Assembly: GCF_005298075.1 (NCBI RefSeq) | Contig: NZ_SZZH01000003.1 | Location: forward strand, 186,001-250,000 | DNA: 64,000 nucleotides | Reading direction: 5' to 3' | From: Nakamurella flava | GTDB lineage: Bacteria > Actinomycetota > Actinomycetes > Mycobacteriales > Nakamurellaceae | Part shown: positions 1 through 10,477 of the stretch, one piece after another | Numbering within the stretch: the first letter of the stretch is position 1 | How the letters are laid out: every line of letters starts with the position of its first letter | Translations under genes and position numbers: made by a program | Notes under the pieces: generated by a model | What the model saw: only the letters and a program-made list of their open reading frames with translations | Database searches by the model: none | What the model was told of the DNA's origin: nothing

Positions 1-176
1 CCTCGGCGTCCCGTCCGGGCGTGGGTCTGGTGACGGTGGCCAGCGAGGGTTTCAACCAGGACGGCGCGATCGTGATCAGTTACCGGCGCACCTTCATGGT
101 GTACCGCCAGGGCCACCTCCCGGCGGTCGACGACGTCCGGCCCGACGAGTCCAGCCTTCCGGACGTGGCTCGATGA
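1..176 (+). CDS. MaoC-family acyl-CoA hydratase/dehydratase, C-terminal fragment
   Basis: Only the last 57 residues are in the window; the 5' part lies to the left. The fragment reads through a hotdog-fold tail containing GAIVISYRRTFMVYR, the pattern found near the C-terminus of MaoC-like (R)-hydratases, and ends at TGA 174-176. That stop overlaps the ATG of the next gene (ATGA at 173-176), so translation is probably coupled. MaoC enzymes hydrate enoyl-CoA thioesters in the cytoplasm. Beside a CitE-like lyase and a class III CoA transferase, a role in hydrating an unsaturated short-chain or dicarboxylic CoA ester (for instance itaconyl- or mesaconyl-CoA) is inferred. The catalytic Asp/His region is not in the window, so activity cannot be judged. 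Confidence 0.7.
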   Translation, partial: SASRPGVGLVTVASEGFNQDGAIVISYRRTFMVYRQGHLPAVDDVRPDESSLPDVAR

Positions 177-1060
177 GCATGAGCTCCGCCCCGTCGGCCG
201 GCGTCGACCCCGTCGCCCAGGTCGCCGGTGCGGTCACCGCCCTGTTCGTCCCCGGCGACCGCCCGGACCGGTACGCCAAGGCCGCGACCTCGGGTGCGGA
301 CGTCGTCGTCATCGACCTGGAGGATGCGGTGGCCCCCCCGGCCAAGTTCGGGGCCCGACTGGCTGCCACGCGGGCGCTCGGCGCGCCGGACGACGACCGG
401 GCCCGGGCGCTGGTCCGGGTGAACGCCGCCGACTCGGGCCTCTTCGCCGCCGAGATCGAAGCGCTGCTCGCGACCGCCCGGCTGTCCCGGTCCGGACTGC
501 TGGGCGTCATGCTGCCCAAGTCCGAGGACCCGTCCGTCGTCGCCGACGTGGTCACCCGGTTTGCCGCAATCGAAAAGCCTGTGGCTGTCGTTCCTCTCGT
601 CGAGTCGGCCCGTGGAGTCCTGCGGGCCGCCGAACTCGCCGCGGTTCCCGGGGTCACCCGGCTCGCCCTCGGGGCCATCGATCTGACCGTCGATGTGGGT
701 GCCGATCTGGAGAGCCCGGTCGTCACCCATGCGATGGCCCATCTGGTGCTGGCGTCCCGGGCGGCTCGGATCGCCGCGCCGCTGGACAGCCCGTCGACCG
801 CCATCACGGATCTCGCGCTCGTCGGCGACGCCGCCCGGGTGGCCCGTTCGGCCGGGTTCGGCGGCAAGCTCTGCATCCACCCTCGGCAGGTGGCCGCCGT
901 GCGGGCGGCGTTCGCGCCCACCGAGGAGCAGCTCGCCTGGGCCCGTTCGGTTCTGGCCGCCGGGGAGGCCGCCGTCCAGATCGACGGCCGGATGATCGAC
1001 AAGCCGGTGATCGCGGCGGCCCGCCGGATCCTGCGGCTGGCCGGGACGGACGCGTCGTGA
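173..1060 (+). CDS. CitE-like CoA-ester lyase (HpcH/HpaI aldolase/citrate lyase family)
   Basis: This 295-residue protein has the family's usual length. It shows the LFVPGDRPDRYAKA opening, the VIDLEDAV strand (about residues 46-53) carrying acidic metal ligands, LPKSED, a PLVESARG segment and the C-terminal GKLCIHPRQV signature of stand-alone CitE-like lyases. Such Mg-dependent enzymes cleave or form beta-hydroxyacyl-CoA esters such as citramalyl-, malyl- or hydroxyitaconyl-CoA. The start is ATG 173, overlapping the upstream MaoC stop; a second ATG at 179 would remove two residues. The stop overlaps the GTG of the CoA-transferase gene. Lyase, hydratase and CoA transferase together match the three steps of itaconate degradation (CoA activation, hydration to citramalyl-CoA, cleavage to acetyl-CoA and pyruvate). 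The actual substrate is inference. Confidence 0.88.
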   Translation: MSMSSAPSAGVDPVAQVAGAVTALFVPGDRPDRYAKAATSGADVVVIDLEDAVAPPAKFGARLAATRALGAPDDDRARALVRVNAADSGLFAAEIEALLATARLSRSGLLGVMLPKSEDPSVVADVVTRFAAIEKPVAVVPLVESARGVLRAAELAAVPGVTRLALGAIDLTVDVGADLESPVVTHAMAHLVLASRAARIAAPLDSPSTAITDLALVGDAARVARSAGFGGKLCIHPRQVAAVRAAFAPTEEQLAWARSVLAAGEAAVQIDGRMIDKPVIAAARRILRLAGTDAS

Positions 1061-2253
1061 GCCGGCGACTCCCCCTCGCGGGACTGACCGTCGTCGCCCT
1101 GGAACAGGCGGTCGCGGCCCCGTTCGCCACCCGCCAACTCGCCGACCTGGGCGCTCGCGTCATCAAGATCGAACGCGATTCCGGCGATTTCGCTCGCGGC
1201 TACGACACCAAGGTCCGGGGGATGGCCAGCTATTTCGTCTGGCTCAACCGCGGCAAGGAGAGCGTCGTGCTGGACCTCAAGTCCACCGTCGGCCGGGAAG
1301 CGTTACGGGCCCTCGTCTCCTCCGCGGACGTCCTGGTGCAGAACCTCGCTCCCGGTGCCGTCGAACGCCTGGGGTTCGGCCCCGACGACGCCCTGGAGCT
1401 CAACCCGCGCCTGGTGCACGCGTCCATCTCCGGCTACGGCCGCGGCGGCAGCTACGAGCAGAAGAAGGCCTACGACCTGCTGGTGCAGTGCGAAGCGGGT
1501 CTGCTCAGCCTCACCGGCACCCCGGACGGCCCCGCCAAGGTCGGCGTGTCCATCGCGGACATCTGCGCCGGCATGTACACCTACAGCGGGATTCTCACCG
1601 CACTGCTCGACCGCGCGGTCACCGGGAAGGGGGACGTCATCGAGGTCTCCATGCTCGAAGCGCTGGGCGAATGGATGAGCCAGCCCTACCTGTACGCCGA
1701 GTACGGGGGCAGCGCACCGCCGCGAAGCGGCGCCCAGCACGCGAGCATCGCGCCGTACGGCCCGTTCCGGGTGGCCGACGGAACGGTGTTCCTCGGTATT
1801 CAGAACGACCGCGAATGGGCGCAGTTCTGCCGCATCGTGCTGGATCGGCCGGAGCTGGTGGACGACCCGCTCTTCGCGGGCAACGCCCGCCGTGTCGACC
1901 AGCGGGCCGCCCTGCACGAAGCCATCGACCAGGTGCTGCAGCATCTGCCGGCCGAGCAGGTACTGGCCCGGTTGGACGCCGCGGGGATCGCGAACGCCCG
2001 ACTGCGGACGATGGCGGAATTCGCCCGGCACCCTCAGCTCGAGGAGCGCGGGCGCTGGCGAACGGTCGACACCCCCGTGGGACCCGTTCGAAGCCTCATT
2101 CCGCCGGTCAGCTCGCGGAGTGTGGACCTGAGCTGGGGGTCGGTACCCGAACTCGGCCAGCACACCGCGTCGGTTCTCGCCGAACTCGGCATCGCGCCGA
2201 CGGACCCCGATCGGCTCACCCCGACGGCGGATCCGGGTACTCGGAACCGGTGA
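1057..2253 (+). CDS. Class III CoA transferase (CaiB/BaiF family)
   Basis: This 398-residue protein opens with LPLAGLTVVALEQAVAAPFA and GARVIKIE, the standard start of CaiB/BaiF/formyl-CoA transferases. Asp168 in VSIADICAGMY sits where the family's catalytic aspartate (Asp169 of formyl-CoA transferase) forms the acyl anhydride with substrate. The enzyme moves CoA between carboxylic acids in the cytoplasm. The GTG start at 1057 overlaps the upstream TGA (GTGA), and the stop shares one base with the ATG of the regulator (TGATG). Position between a CitE-like lyase and a GntR regulator suggests that it activates the acid consumed by this operon, perhaps itaconate, mesaconate or a related C5 acid; donor and acceptor cannot be read from sequence. 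Confidence 0.9.
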   Translation: MSRRLPLAGLTVVALEQAVAAPFATRQLADLGARVIKIERDSGDFARGYDTKVRGMASYFVWLNRGKESVVLDLKSTVGREALRALVSSADVLVQNLAPGAVERLGFGPDDALELNPRLVHASISGYGRGGSYEQKKAYDLLVQCEAGLLSLTGTPDGPAKVGVSIADICAGMYTYSGILTALLDRAVTGKGDVIEVSMLEALGEWMSQPYLYAEYGGSAPPRSGAQHASIAPYGPFRVADGTVFLGIQNDREWAQFCRIVLDRPELVDDPLFAGNARRVDQRAALHEAIDQVLQHLPAEQVLARLDAAGIANARLRTMAEFARHPQLEERGRWRTVDTPVGPVRSLIPPVSSRSVDLSWGSVPELGQHTASVLAELGIAPTDPDRLTPTADPGTRNR

Positions 2254-2951
2254 TGGTCGACGAGCCGACAGCTCGCCGTGGGGCGGGCGGGCGCCAGCGG
2301 CTCAGCGACAAAGCCGCGTCCTACGTCCGGGGTCTGATCATGTCCGGTCAGCTTCGTCCCGGGGCCGGCGTTCGTCCGGAGATCGTGGGTCAGGCGCTGG
2401 GCATCTCCGCCACCCCGGCCCGCGAGGCGCTGCAGGCGTTACGGGTCGAAGGATTCCTGCTCTCGGTGCCGCAACAGGGTTTCCAGGTCGCCCCGCTGAC
2501 CGGCCAGGACATCCGGGACCTGTTCCAGGCCCAGGCGCTGATCGCCGGTGAACTGGCCGCACGCGCGGCCCGGGCGGCCACCCAGAGCCAGGTCAGGGAA
2601 CTCGAGGCGCTGCACCATGAGCTGATCGCCGCCGCCGCCCGGAACGACCACCCGCAGTTGGAGGAGAAGAACCACGCCTTCCACCGGGAGATCAATCTGG
2701 TCGCCGGGTCACCCAGGATCGCCGGCGTGCTGGGCATGTTGACCCGTTACGTGCCGCACGACTTCTATGCGGAGATCACCGGTTGGCCGAGGGCCACCAT
2801 CGACGACCACGAACAGATCCTGCGTGGCATCCAGATCCGGGACGCCGATCACAGCCGGCAGGCCATGCAGCGGCACATCACCCACGCGGGGGAGTTGCTG
2901 GCCCGCCACTTCGAGGAGCGGTCCCCGGACGGCGCGGGGCTGCGGCCCTAA
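2253..2951 (+). CDS. GntR/FadR-type transcriptional regulator (FCD domain)
   Basis: This 232-residue protein has an N-terminal winged helix (about residues 18-85: SGQLRPGAGV, then ISATPAREALQALRVEGFL) and a C-terminal FCD ligand-binding domain (about 90-225) with regularly spaced histidines (HHELI, KNHAFHREI, DDHEQIL, MQRHI) that in this family bind a metal and a carboxylic-acid effector. I chose ATG 2253, which overlaps the transferase stop; the same frame is open far upstream, but those residues are arginine-rich readthrough of the transferase gene in another frame. As last gene of the operon it probably represses it and is released by an intermediate or substrate. Its TAA overlaps the converging PAP2 gene by 4 bases. 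Confidence 0.9.
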   Translation: MVDEPTARRGAGGRQRLSDKAASYVRGLIMSGQLRPGAGVRPEIVGQALGISATPAREALQALRVEGFLLSVPQQGFQVAPLTGQDIRDLFQAQALIAGELAARAARAATQSQVRELEALHHELIAAAARNDHPQLEEKNHAFHREINLVAGSPRIAGVLGMLTRYVPHDFYAEITGWPRATIDDHEQILRGIQIRDADHSRQAMQRHITHAGELLARHFEERSPDGAGLRP

Positions 2952-3748
2952 AAGGCGGCCGGCGGTGACCAGCGGCCCAGGGATGGCACGATCCGCCGCC
3001 CGACGCAAATCTCCGACCGGGCCGGACGACTGCACCACCAGGCGTACCCGGTGAGGCAGAGCAGCAGCCACCCGGTGCCGGCGAGAGCGCCCCCGACCAC
3101 GTCGGTGGCCCAGTGCACGCCCAGGTACAGCCGGCTCAGACCGATCGTCAGGACCGCGACGACGGCGAGTACCCGGACCATCAGCTGCTGCCACCTCCGG
3201 TGCAGCAGCGGGGCGAACACCGCGGCCAGCACTCCCAGGACGGCCGCGGAGGCCACCGCATGACCGGAGGGGAACGACTGGTTGCTCTCGACGGCCAGCC
3301 GGAACTCCGCGGGCGGCCGTACCCGACCCACGATCGGCTTGGCGATCAGGACGATCAGGCCGGCGCCCGCCGTCACCACCAGGACGAGGACGGCTTCGGC
3401 CCGACGGCGCCGCCAGACGAGGAAGACGGCCGCCGCCCCGGCGAGGACCGCCATCACGCCCGTGCTCCCCACGTCCGAGGCGATCGTGGCCACCGCGGTC
3501 CGCAGTGGCGTGCGCTGCGCGATCAGGGCGGACCAGACCGGCCGATCGATCACCGTCAGGCCGTCACCCTCGGCCGCCGCGTCGGTCAGCAGGGCGAGGA
3601 CCAGCGCCATCAGCGCGAGCACGGCGCCGCGCAGGACGAGGAACTCGGTCAGCCGGGTGGTGTGGCGTGGCCGCAGACGGGGCAGGGCGAGGAGCCCGAG
3701 GAGGGCCAGCGTGGCCGCCGCGTACGGCCCCCAGGTCGCGACGCTCAT
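2948..3748 (-). CDS. PAP2-superfamily membrane phosphatase
   Basis: This 266-residue integral membrane protein has about six hydrophobic segments. It shows the three PAP2 motifs in order: KPIVGRVRPPAEF (KX6RP), FPSGHAV (PSGH) and RLYLGVHWATDVVGG (SRX5HX3D-like). The family hydrolyses lipid phosphates such as phosphatidic acid or undecaprenyl pyrophosphate at the outer membrane face; the substrate here is unknown. The ATG at 3748 overlaps the stop of the upstream DUF2231 gene (ATGA), so both are translated from one leftward mRNA. The open frame extends further upstream, but that part is arginine-rich and overlaps the DUF2231 gene, so it was excluded. The TAG overlaps the converging GntR gene. 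Confidence 0.87.
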   Translation of the reverse strand: MSVATWGPYAAATLALLGLLALPRLRPRHTTRLTEFLVLRGAVLALMALVLALLTDAAAEGDGLTVIDRPVWSALIAQRTPLRTAVATIASDVGSTGVMAVLAGAAAVFLVWRRRRAEAVLVLVVTAGAGLIVLIAKPIVGRVRPPAEFRLAVESNQSFPSGHAVASAAVLGVLAAVFAPLLHRRWQQLMVRVLAVVAVLTIGLSRLYLGVHWATDVVGGALAGTGWLLLCLTGYAWWCSRPARSEICVGRRIVPSLGRWSPPAAF

Positions 3749-4224
3749 GCGGACACCACGCCGTTCCAGGCGGCTTCCGCGCCGCTGTGGCCGATCAGGA
3801 TCACCTGCACGGTGATGCCGGCCGCCACCACCACGGCGGCCACGCGGAGAATCACCGGCGCCCAGCAGGGGAGCGGCCCGAAGCGACCGGGTTCCGGTCG
3901 CTCGCTCTGCCGCCACCACCACAGCCCGAGCGCGACGAGCACCGCCCCCGCGGCCCATGGCAGCAGCCCGTCGGCGTACTCGGCGTGCTGCCGGATGAGA
4001 TCGCTGTGCCCCAGGCGCTTTTCGAGCTTCTCGCCGGACTCGGTGGACAGCGGTACCAGGCCGAGCGTGCCCACGGCGAGCGCGAGCGGCCCCCAGCCCG
4101 CCCACCGCCGGAACCGTGGCCACAGGGCCGTCAGCAGCAGGGCAGCGGCCGTGGCCGGGACGGCGACCACCGTCGCGTGCACCACGAGCGGGTGCAGCGG
4201 CAGGCCGAAGAAGGTGTCGAACAT
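3745..4224 (-). CDS. DUF2231-family membrane protein
   Basis: A 159-residue protein starting MFDTFFGLPLHPLVVHATVVAVP, the diagnostic N-terminus of DUF2231 membrane proteins (Pro-Leu-His-Pro-x-x-Val-His). About four transmembrane helices follow, with a polar loop containing STESGEKLEKRLGHSD between the second and third. The function of the family is unknown; two conserved histidines in the first helix suggest metal or heme interaction, which is inference. It is co-translated with the PAP2 phosphatase (ATGA overlap). ATG 4224 was chosen because it starts directly at the conserved motif. Confidence 0.8.
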   Translation of the reverse strand: MFDTFFGLPLHPLVVHATVVAVPATAAALLLTALWPRFRRWAGWGPLALAVGTLGLVPLSTESGEKLEKRLGHSDLIRQHAEYADGLLPWAAGAVLVALGLWWWRQSERPEPGRFGPLPCWAPVILRVAAVVVAAGITVQVILIGHSGAEAAWNGVVSA

Positions 4225-4305
4225 GAGCTCTCCCCGAGACGTGTGCTGCCGCCCATGCTCACGGGGGGTTCTCAGGGAGTTCTCAGTGCGACCGGTCCGG
4301 CCGGG

Positions 4306-5184
4306 TCAGGTGCGGGCCGCCGTCACCATCGCGGCCGCGAACCGGTCGGCCGTGCCGTCCGGGGCTTGCGGCAGGAAGACCGACGGCTCGACCAGTTCCA
4401 ACTCGAGCAGCAGCGGTTCGCCGCCCGGTCCGGGGACGACGTCGACCCGGGCGTAGAGCAGCTCGTCCCCGCCCGGTACGGCGTCCGCGGCACAGGCCAG
4501 GGCCCGCGCGGCGACGTCGAGCTGGGCGGCCGTCGCCGTCCGCGGCGACATCTGCTCCAGTGCGAACAGCTTGTCGGTGATGGCCCCACCGGCGGAGAGC
4601 AGCGGTCCCTTGCGGGCGGCGTGACTGAAGGTGCCGCCGAGGAACAGCAGGGCGGTCTCGCCGGCGTCGTCGACGGCCGCCTGGTACGGCTGCACCAGCA
4701 CGGCGCGGCCGTCGTCGAGCAGGCGCCGGGCATGATCGGTGGCCTGGTCGAGCTCGGTCGGCCGGTAGCGGGCCGTGTCGCGGCTGCCGGCCGAGATCGT
4801 CGGCTTGACGACCAGTTCCCCGTCCGTCGGCAACTCGATCGGGTCACCCGGCCGCAGGACGGTCGTCGGGACGATCGGCACCCCGGCCGCCGCGAGGTCC
4901 GTCAGGTAGGTCTTGTCGCTGTTCCACCGGACGACCGGCGGCCCGTTGCGCAGGCGGGTGACGGCGGCCACCTGCTCGGTCCAGGCCAGGAATTTCTGAT
5001 GGTGGAACGTGTAGTCCCAGGTGGAGCGCAGCACGGCGAGGTCGTAGGCGGCCCAGTCGACCGTCGCGTCGTCCCAGTCGACGACGTCGGCGGCCGCCCC
5101 GGCCCGGGCGAGGGCCGGCAACAGCAGGGGTTCGTCGTCGTCGGTGCCGCGGGCCCGGGCCGAACTGACGATGGCGATGCGCAT
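4306..5184 (-). CDS. ATP-grasp domain ligase, glutathione-synthetase/RimK-like
   Basis: This 292-residue cytoplasmic protein begins MRIAIVSS and carries LRSTWDYTFHHQKFLAW in the N-terminal third, a segment typical of the ATP-grasp subgroup that includes the cyclo-ligase DcsG of cycloserine synthesis. The ATP-grasp core follows: WNSDKTYL, GELVVKPTISAGSRDTAR (lysine plus glycine-rich loop) and, near the C-terminus, ARVDVVPGPGGEPLLLELELVEPSVFL, which supplies the Mg/ATP-binding acidic residues. Such enzymes form amide or related bonds via acyl phosphates. The substrate is unknown, and no biosynthetic partners lie alongside. It stands alone leftward between the DUF2231 and DUF2510 genes. Confidence 0.8.
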   Translation of the reverse strand: MRIAIVSSARARGTDDDEPLLLPALARAGAAADVVDWDDATVDWAAYDLAVLRSTWDYTFHHQKFLAWTEQVAAVTRLRNGPPVVRWNSDKTYLTDLAAAGVPIVPTTVLRPGDPIELPTDGELVVKPTISAGSRDTARYRPTELDQATDHARRLLDDGRAVLVQPYQAAVDDAGETALLFLGGTFSHAARKGPLLSAGGAITDKLFALEQMSPRTATAAQLDVAARALACAADAVPGGDELLYARVDVVPGPGGEPLLLELELVEPSVFLPQAPDGTADRFAAAMVTAART

Positions 5185-5203
5185 GCGGGGAAGCTCCTGG
5201 GGA

Positions 5204-5845
5204 TCAGCGGTGGTAGATGGTGGTCGAGGTGTGGCTGGGCACGGCGACGCAGCCCCAGACGATGCTGATCACCCACATCAACGGCGCCCACACGATCCAG
5301 ATCAGCCCGAGGGTGAGGAGGCCGAAGAAGATCCCGCCGAAGAACGAGATCGCGAGCATGATCAGCGCCCCGGGAACCGTGGAGTAGAGCATCCCGAGCG
5401 GGCCGAAGAAGAACGTCAACAGGAACGCGATGCCGACCGACTTGGGGGCCCCGACGTTGACGACGGTCGTCGTCGACGAGGGCCAGCCGCCACCCCAGGC
5501 AGCGACCGGGGCGCTGGGGGACGCCCAGGTGTGACCGTCCCACCACCGCGGCTGCGGGCCGCCGGCCGGGTCCGGGTACCACCCCGGAGGCACCGTCGGA
5601 GCCGATGCCCGAGCGCCGAACGAGGGGGCGGCCGCGAATGCCTGGGTCGCCGGCTTGTCGAGGGAGACCCCGGCCAACCCGAAGGACGTCGGCGGGGCGG
5701 CGGCCACCGTCGGGTCGATCACCGGACGGCGGTGCTCGGTCCACTGGGCACCGTTCCACCAGCGCTCGGCGCCCGGTTCCTCGACGTCGGGGTACCAGCC
5801 GGCCGGAACAGCGCCGGACGGGGAGCTGGGGTAGGAGGCGCTCAT
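5204..5845 (-). CDS. Membrane protein with two DUF2510 domains and TM2-like tail
   Basis: A 213-residue protein with two DUF2510 repeats: PAGWYPDVEEPGAERWWNG near residues 13-40 and PPGWYPDPAGGPQPRWWDG near residues 88-115, each a Trp-rich actinobacterial domain of unknown role. The last 80 residues hold about three hydrophobic helices separated by short turns, ending in a polar tail. ATG 5845 (MSASYPSSP) was selected because the first DUF2510 motif begins 12 residues later; the frame remains open far upstream only as antisense to lysC and asd. Function unknown; a membrane-anchored envelope protein is the reasonable reading. Confidence 0.8.
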   Translation of the reverse strand: MSASYPSSPSGAVPAGWYPDVEEPGAERWWNGAQWTEHRRPVIDPTVAAAPPTSFGLAGVSLDKPATQAFAAAPSFGARASAPTVPPGWYPDPAGGPQPRWWDGHTWASPSAPVAAWGGGWPSSTTTVVNVGAPKSVGIAFLLTFFFGPLGMLYSTVPGALIMLAISFFGGIFFGLLTLGLIWIVWAPLMWVISIVWGCVAVPSHTSTTIYHR

Positions 5846-6289
5846 CGACACTTCTCTCGCCGCGGGGTCCGCTCGGCTGCCACAGACGGGGCGCCGACCG
5901 GGGTACGAGGCCGACGGTAACGCCCCGGTCCGACAGCGGGGAACTCGTCCGCCCGGCCCGGCGCGGCGGGCCGGGCGGGGCCGGGGACCGCAAGATCTCG
6001 GTGGCCGACGGGGCTCGGCGGGAGGCTCTGCGGTGCCGTGGCCCGTCGCTCGAAGGTCCGTCGCCGTCGGATGCGGTGGGGTGGGTACGGGCCGGCCGGC
6101 TGGCCCGCGGCCACATCCCGACGGAACCGGGCGTGGGTCACCGACGGGTAGTCTGACGTGCGGATCCAGGTTGCTCGACGGCGCTCTCGCGCGCCCGGAG
6201 CGGGCCGGGTCCGAGCGGGACGGGGCGGTCGGTGCGGGTGCCGACGGCCTCGGGAACAAGCGCACGGAACTTGAGGAAGCGGGCATCTC
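5846..6289. other. Divergent intergenic region upstream of lysC
   Basis: This 444-base region separates the leftward DUF2510 gene from lysC. It holds an 11-base-pair GC stem (arms 5950-5960 and 5967-5977, six-base loop) with no T-run on either side, and a TAGTCT hexamer at 6149-6154 that could be a -10 element for lysC, although no good -35 lies 16-19 bases upstream. A GAGGAA at 6273-6278 precedes the lysC GTG by 11 bases. No convincing small gene and no lysine-riboswitch fold were seen. Confidence 0.5.
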
Positions 6290-8694
<2,405 letters not shown>

Positions 8695-8708
8695 CCGCTG
8701 AGGCAGAC

Positions 8709-8745
8709 AAGGGCGGTCCCGGCGTTTCCCGCCGGGGCCGCCCTT
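8709..8745 (+). terminator. Bidirectional GC hairpin between asd and the lipase gene
   Basis: Arms 8709-8724 and 8730-8745 form a 16-pair stem (one G-U pair) with a five-base loop. It lies between converging genes, 79 bases after the asd stop and 13 bases before the lipase stop. There is no strong U-tract, as is common for actinobacterial intrinsic terminators. Confidence 0.75.
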
Positions 8746-8758
8746 CGTCGTCCGGGCG

Positions 8759-9577
8759 TCAGAGGACGCAGGTGGGCCGGAACCCGGGATCGGCCGGGCC
8801 CTTGCGGCTCAGGGCGTTCAGCACCCACTGCGCGACCACTGGGTCGTTCGGCGTCTGGTCGTGCTCGAACGGGTCGAGCGGACACTTGTCCTGCAGCGTC
8901 ACGTTGGTGACCCGGCTCGCCGGACCGGCCAGGAACTGGCTCTGGTACGGCGTGACGATCTCGTCCCACCGGGTGGAGAGCACGGTGTAGACCGGGCCCG
9001 GGACGAGGTCGCCGCCACGGTTGAGATCGGTCAGGAAGGCGGACCCGGCCTGTTGGTCCAGGCAAGCCGGGCAGACTGTGTATCCGGTGGGGATCGTCAG
9101 CGGGTTGGTCGTTCCGTGGTTGGACGGCGCGATGCCGATCAGCTCACCGACCTTGGCCGCCCCGCCGAGATACTTGAGGTAGTAGCGCGGCATCATCCCG
9201 CCCTGGCTGTGGCCCACGATGTCCACTTTCCTAGCCTTCGTCGCGGCCAGCACCGCGTCGACGAAGGGGGCCAACTCCCGAGCCGACTGGGCGATCGGCG
9301 CGGTCGCGTCGTTGCCGTAGTCGAGGGCGAAGACGCAGTACCCGGCCGCCTTGAGCTGGGGGGAGAGAACCTGCCAGTTCTTGAGCATGTTCTCGAACGT
9401 CCCGTGCACCAGGACGACGGGGTTGGGGTGCTGGCCGGAAGGCCGGCACGACCAGTCGTTGGCGCCGGTCGGGGAAACGCCCACCACGCCGGCCTGGGCG
9501 GTGACCGGGAGGGCCACCGTGGTCAGTGCCGTGGCCGCCGCGAGGACTGCCGACGCGATCAGGTGCGCGATCTTCAT
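8759..9577 (-). CDS. Secreted alpha/beta-hydrolase lipase/esterase
   Basis: This 272-residue protein has an export signal: MK start, hydrophobic stretch to about residue 25 and a likely cleavage after VTAQA. The mature part shows the oxyanion motif VVLVHGTF (about 54-61), LDYGND, and the nucleophile elbow VGHSQGGM with Ser124. A conserved aspartate region and EHDQTPND near the C-terminus likely complete the triad. Four cysteines could form disulfides. This matches secreted actinobacterial triacylglycerol lipases (LipA/EstA type) that hydrolyse esters outside the cell. Transcribed leftward alone, with a 266-base divergent spacer to the FMN reductase gene. Confidence 0.88.
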   Translation of the reverse strand: MKIAHLIASAVLAAATALTTVALPVTAQAGVVGVSPTGANDWSCRPSGQHPNPVVLVHGTFENMLKNWQVLSPQLKAAGYCVFALDYGNDATAPIAQSARELAPFVDAVLAATKARKVDIVGHSQGGMMPRYYLKYLGGAAKVGELIGIAPSNHGTTNPLTIPTGYTVCPACLDQQAGSAFLTDLNRGGDLVPGPVYTVLSTRWDEIVTPYQSQFLAGPASRVTNVTLQDKCPLDPFEHDQTPNDPVVAQWVLNALSRKGPADPGFRPTCVL

Positions 9578-9843
9578 TGATGGCCTGCCTTCGTCTCGTC
9601 AGGTGCGGCGCCCGGGTCCGTGGAGGCGGTCGCCGTAGGTGTGGGCAGACGTTAACGGCGGATTGCATCGGCACTCCACCGCGGCCGTTCGGCAATGTCG
9701 AACCCCCGTGACGGTGGGGACGGCGGGTCGACAGTGATCGACTTCGCAGCGGGGACCCGGGCGATTGAGGCCGATACATGAGGGTTAATGGAGTGATGGA
9801 CCCGGACGGGCGAACAGTGCCCGTCCACTGGGAAAGGACCACC

Positions 9844-10425
9844 ATGAGCGACCTTCGTATCGGCTACCTCGTCGGCAGCATCTCCACCGACTCGATCAAC
9901 CGGCGCCTGGCCGCCGCTCTCCAGCAGCTGGCCCCGGCCGGCGTCCGCCTGGTCGAGATCGGGATCAAGGACCTGCCGTTCTACTCGCTGGACGCCGAGC
10001 AGGACTTCCCCGCCGCGGCGCGCCAGTTCAAGCAGGCCATCACCGACGCCGATGGCATCCTCATCGTGACCCCGGAGTACAGCCGCTCCATCCCCGGCGT
10101 GCTGAAGAACGCCCTCGACTGGGCGGCCCGCCCGTACGGCGAGAACGCTTTCGCCGGACAGCCCGTGGCGCTGGCCGGCACGTCGCCGAGCCCGATCGGG
10201 ACGGCCACCGCCCAGCAGCACCTGCGGGCGATCCTCGTGCACTTCGACGCGCTGGTGCTCGGCCAGCCGGAGCTGTTCCTGCAGGACACCGGGGCCATCG
10301 CCAACGACGGCTCGGTCACCGATGAGCAGACGCGGGGACTCCTCGAGGACTTCCTCGAGACCTTCGCGGCGTTCGTCCGGACCCAGCGGGCCGCCGCCGA
10401 CGCCCCCCAGGCGCTCGCCAGCTGA
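9844..10425 (+). CDS. NADPH-dependent FMN reductase family oxidoreductase
   Basis: A 193-residue flavodoxin-fold protein: the phosphate-binding loop is LVGSISTDSINRRL (about residues 9-22), followed by the family signature TPEYSRSIPGVLKNALDW. Members reduce FMN, quinones or azo dyes with NAD(P)H. ATG 9844 was chosen over an in-frame ATG at 9778 because AAAGGA lies 5-10 bases before it and the flavodoxin strand begins immediately. The substrate is not indicated. A second, more divergent member lies at 12325. Confidence 0.88.
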   Translation: MSDLRIGYLVGSISTDSINRRLAAALQQLAPAGVRLVEIGIKDLPFYSLDAEQDFPAAARQFKQAITDADGILIVTPEYSRSIPGVLKNALDWAARPYGENAFAGQPVALAGTSPSPIGTATAQQHLRAILVHFDALVLGQPELFLQDTGAIANDGSVTDEQTRGLLEDFLETFAAFVRTQRAAADAPQALAS

Positions 10426-10477
10426 CCGCCCTTCGGGGACACTCCGAGCCGGTGGGGGACCGGGGTACGGTGCGGCG

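Noticed and set aside
1488-2252. Long upstream extension of the GntR frame
   Set aside because: It overlaps the CoA-transferase gene in another frame and is Arg/His/Pro-rich; the overlapping ATG at 2253 starts the real domain.
5950-5977. GC hairpin upstream of lysC as an attenuator
   Set aside because: It lies upstream of the likely transcription start, has no T-run and no leader peptide with Lys or Thr codons.
6155-6289. Possible lysine riboswitch before lysC
   Set aside because: No multi-helix core was recognisable and such riboswitches are not usual before actinobacterial lysC.
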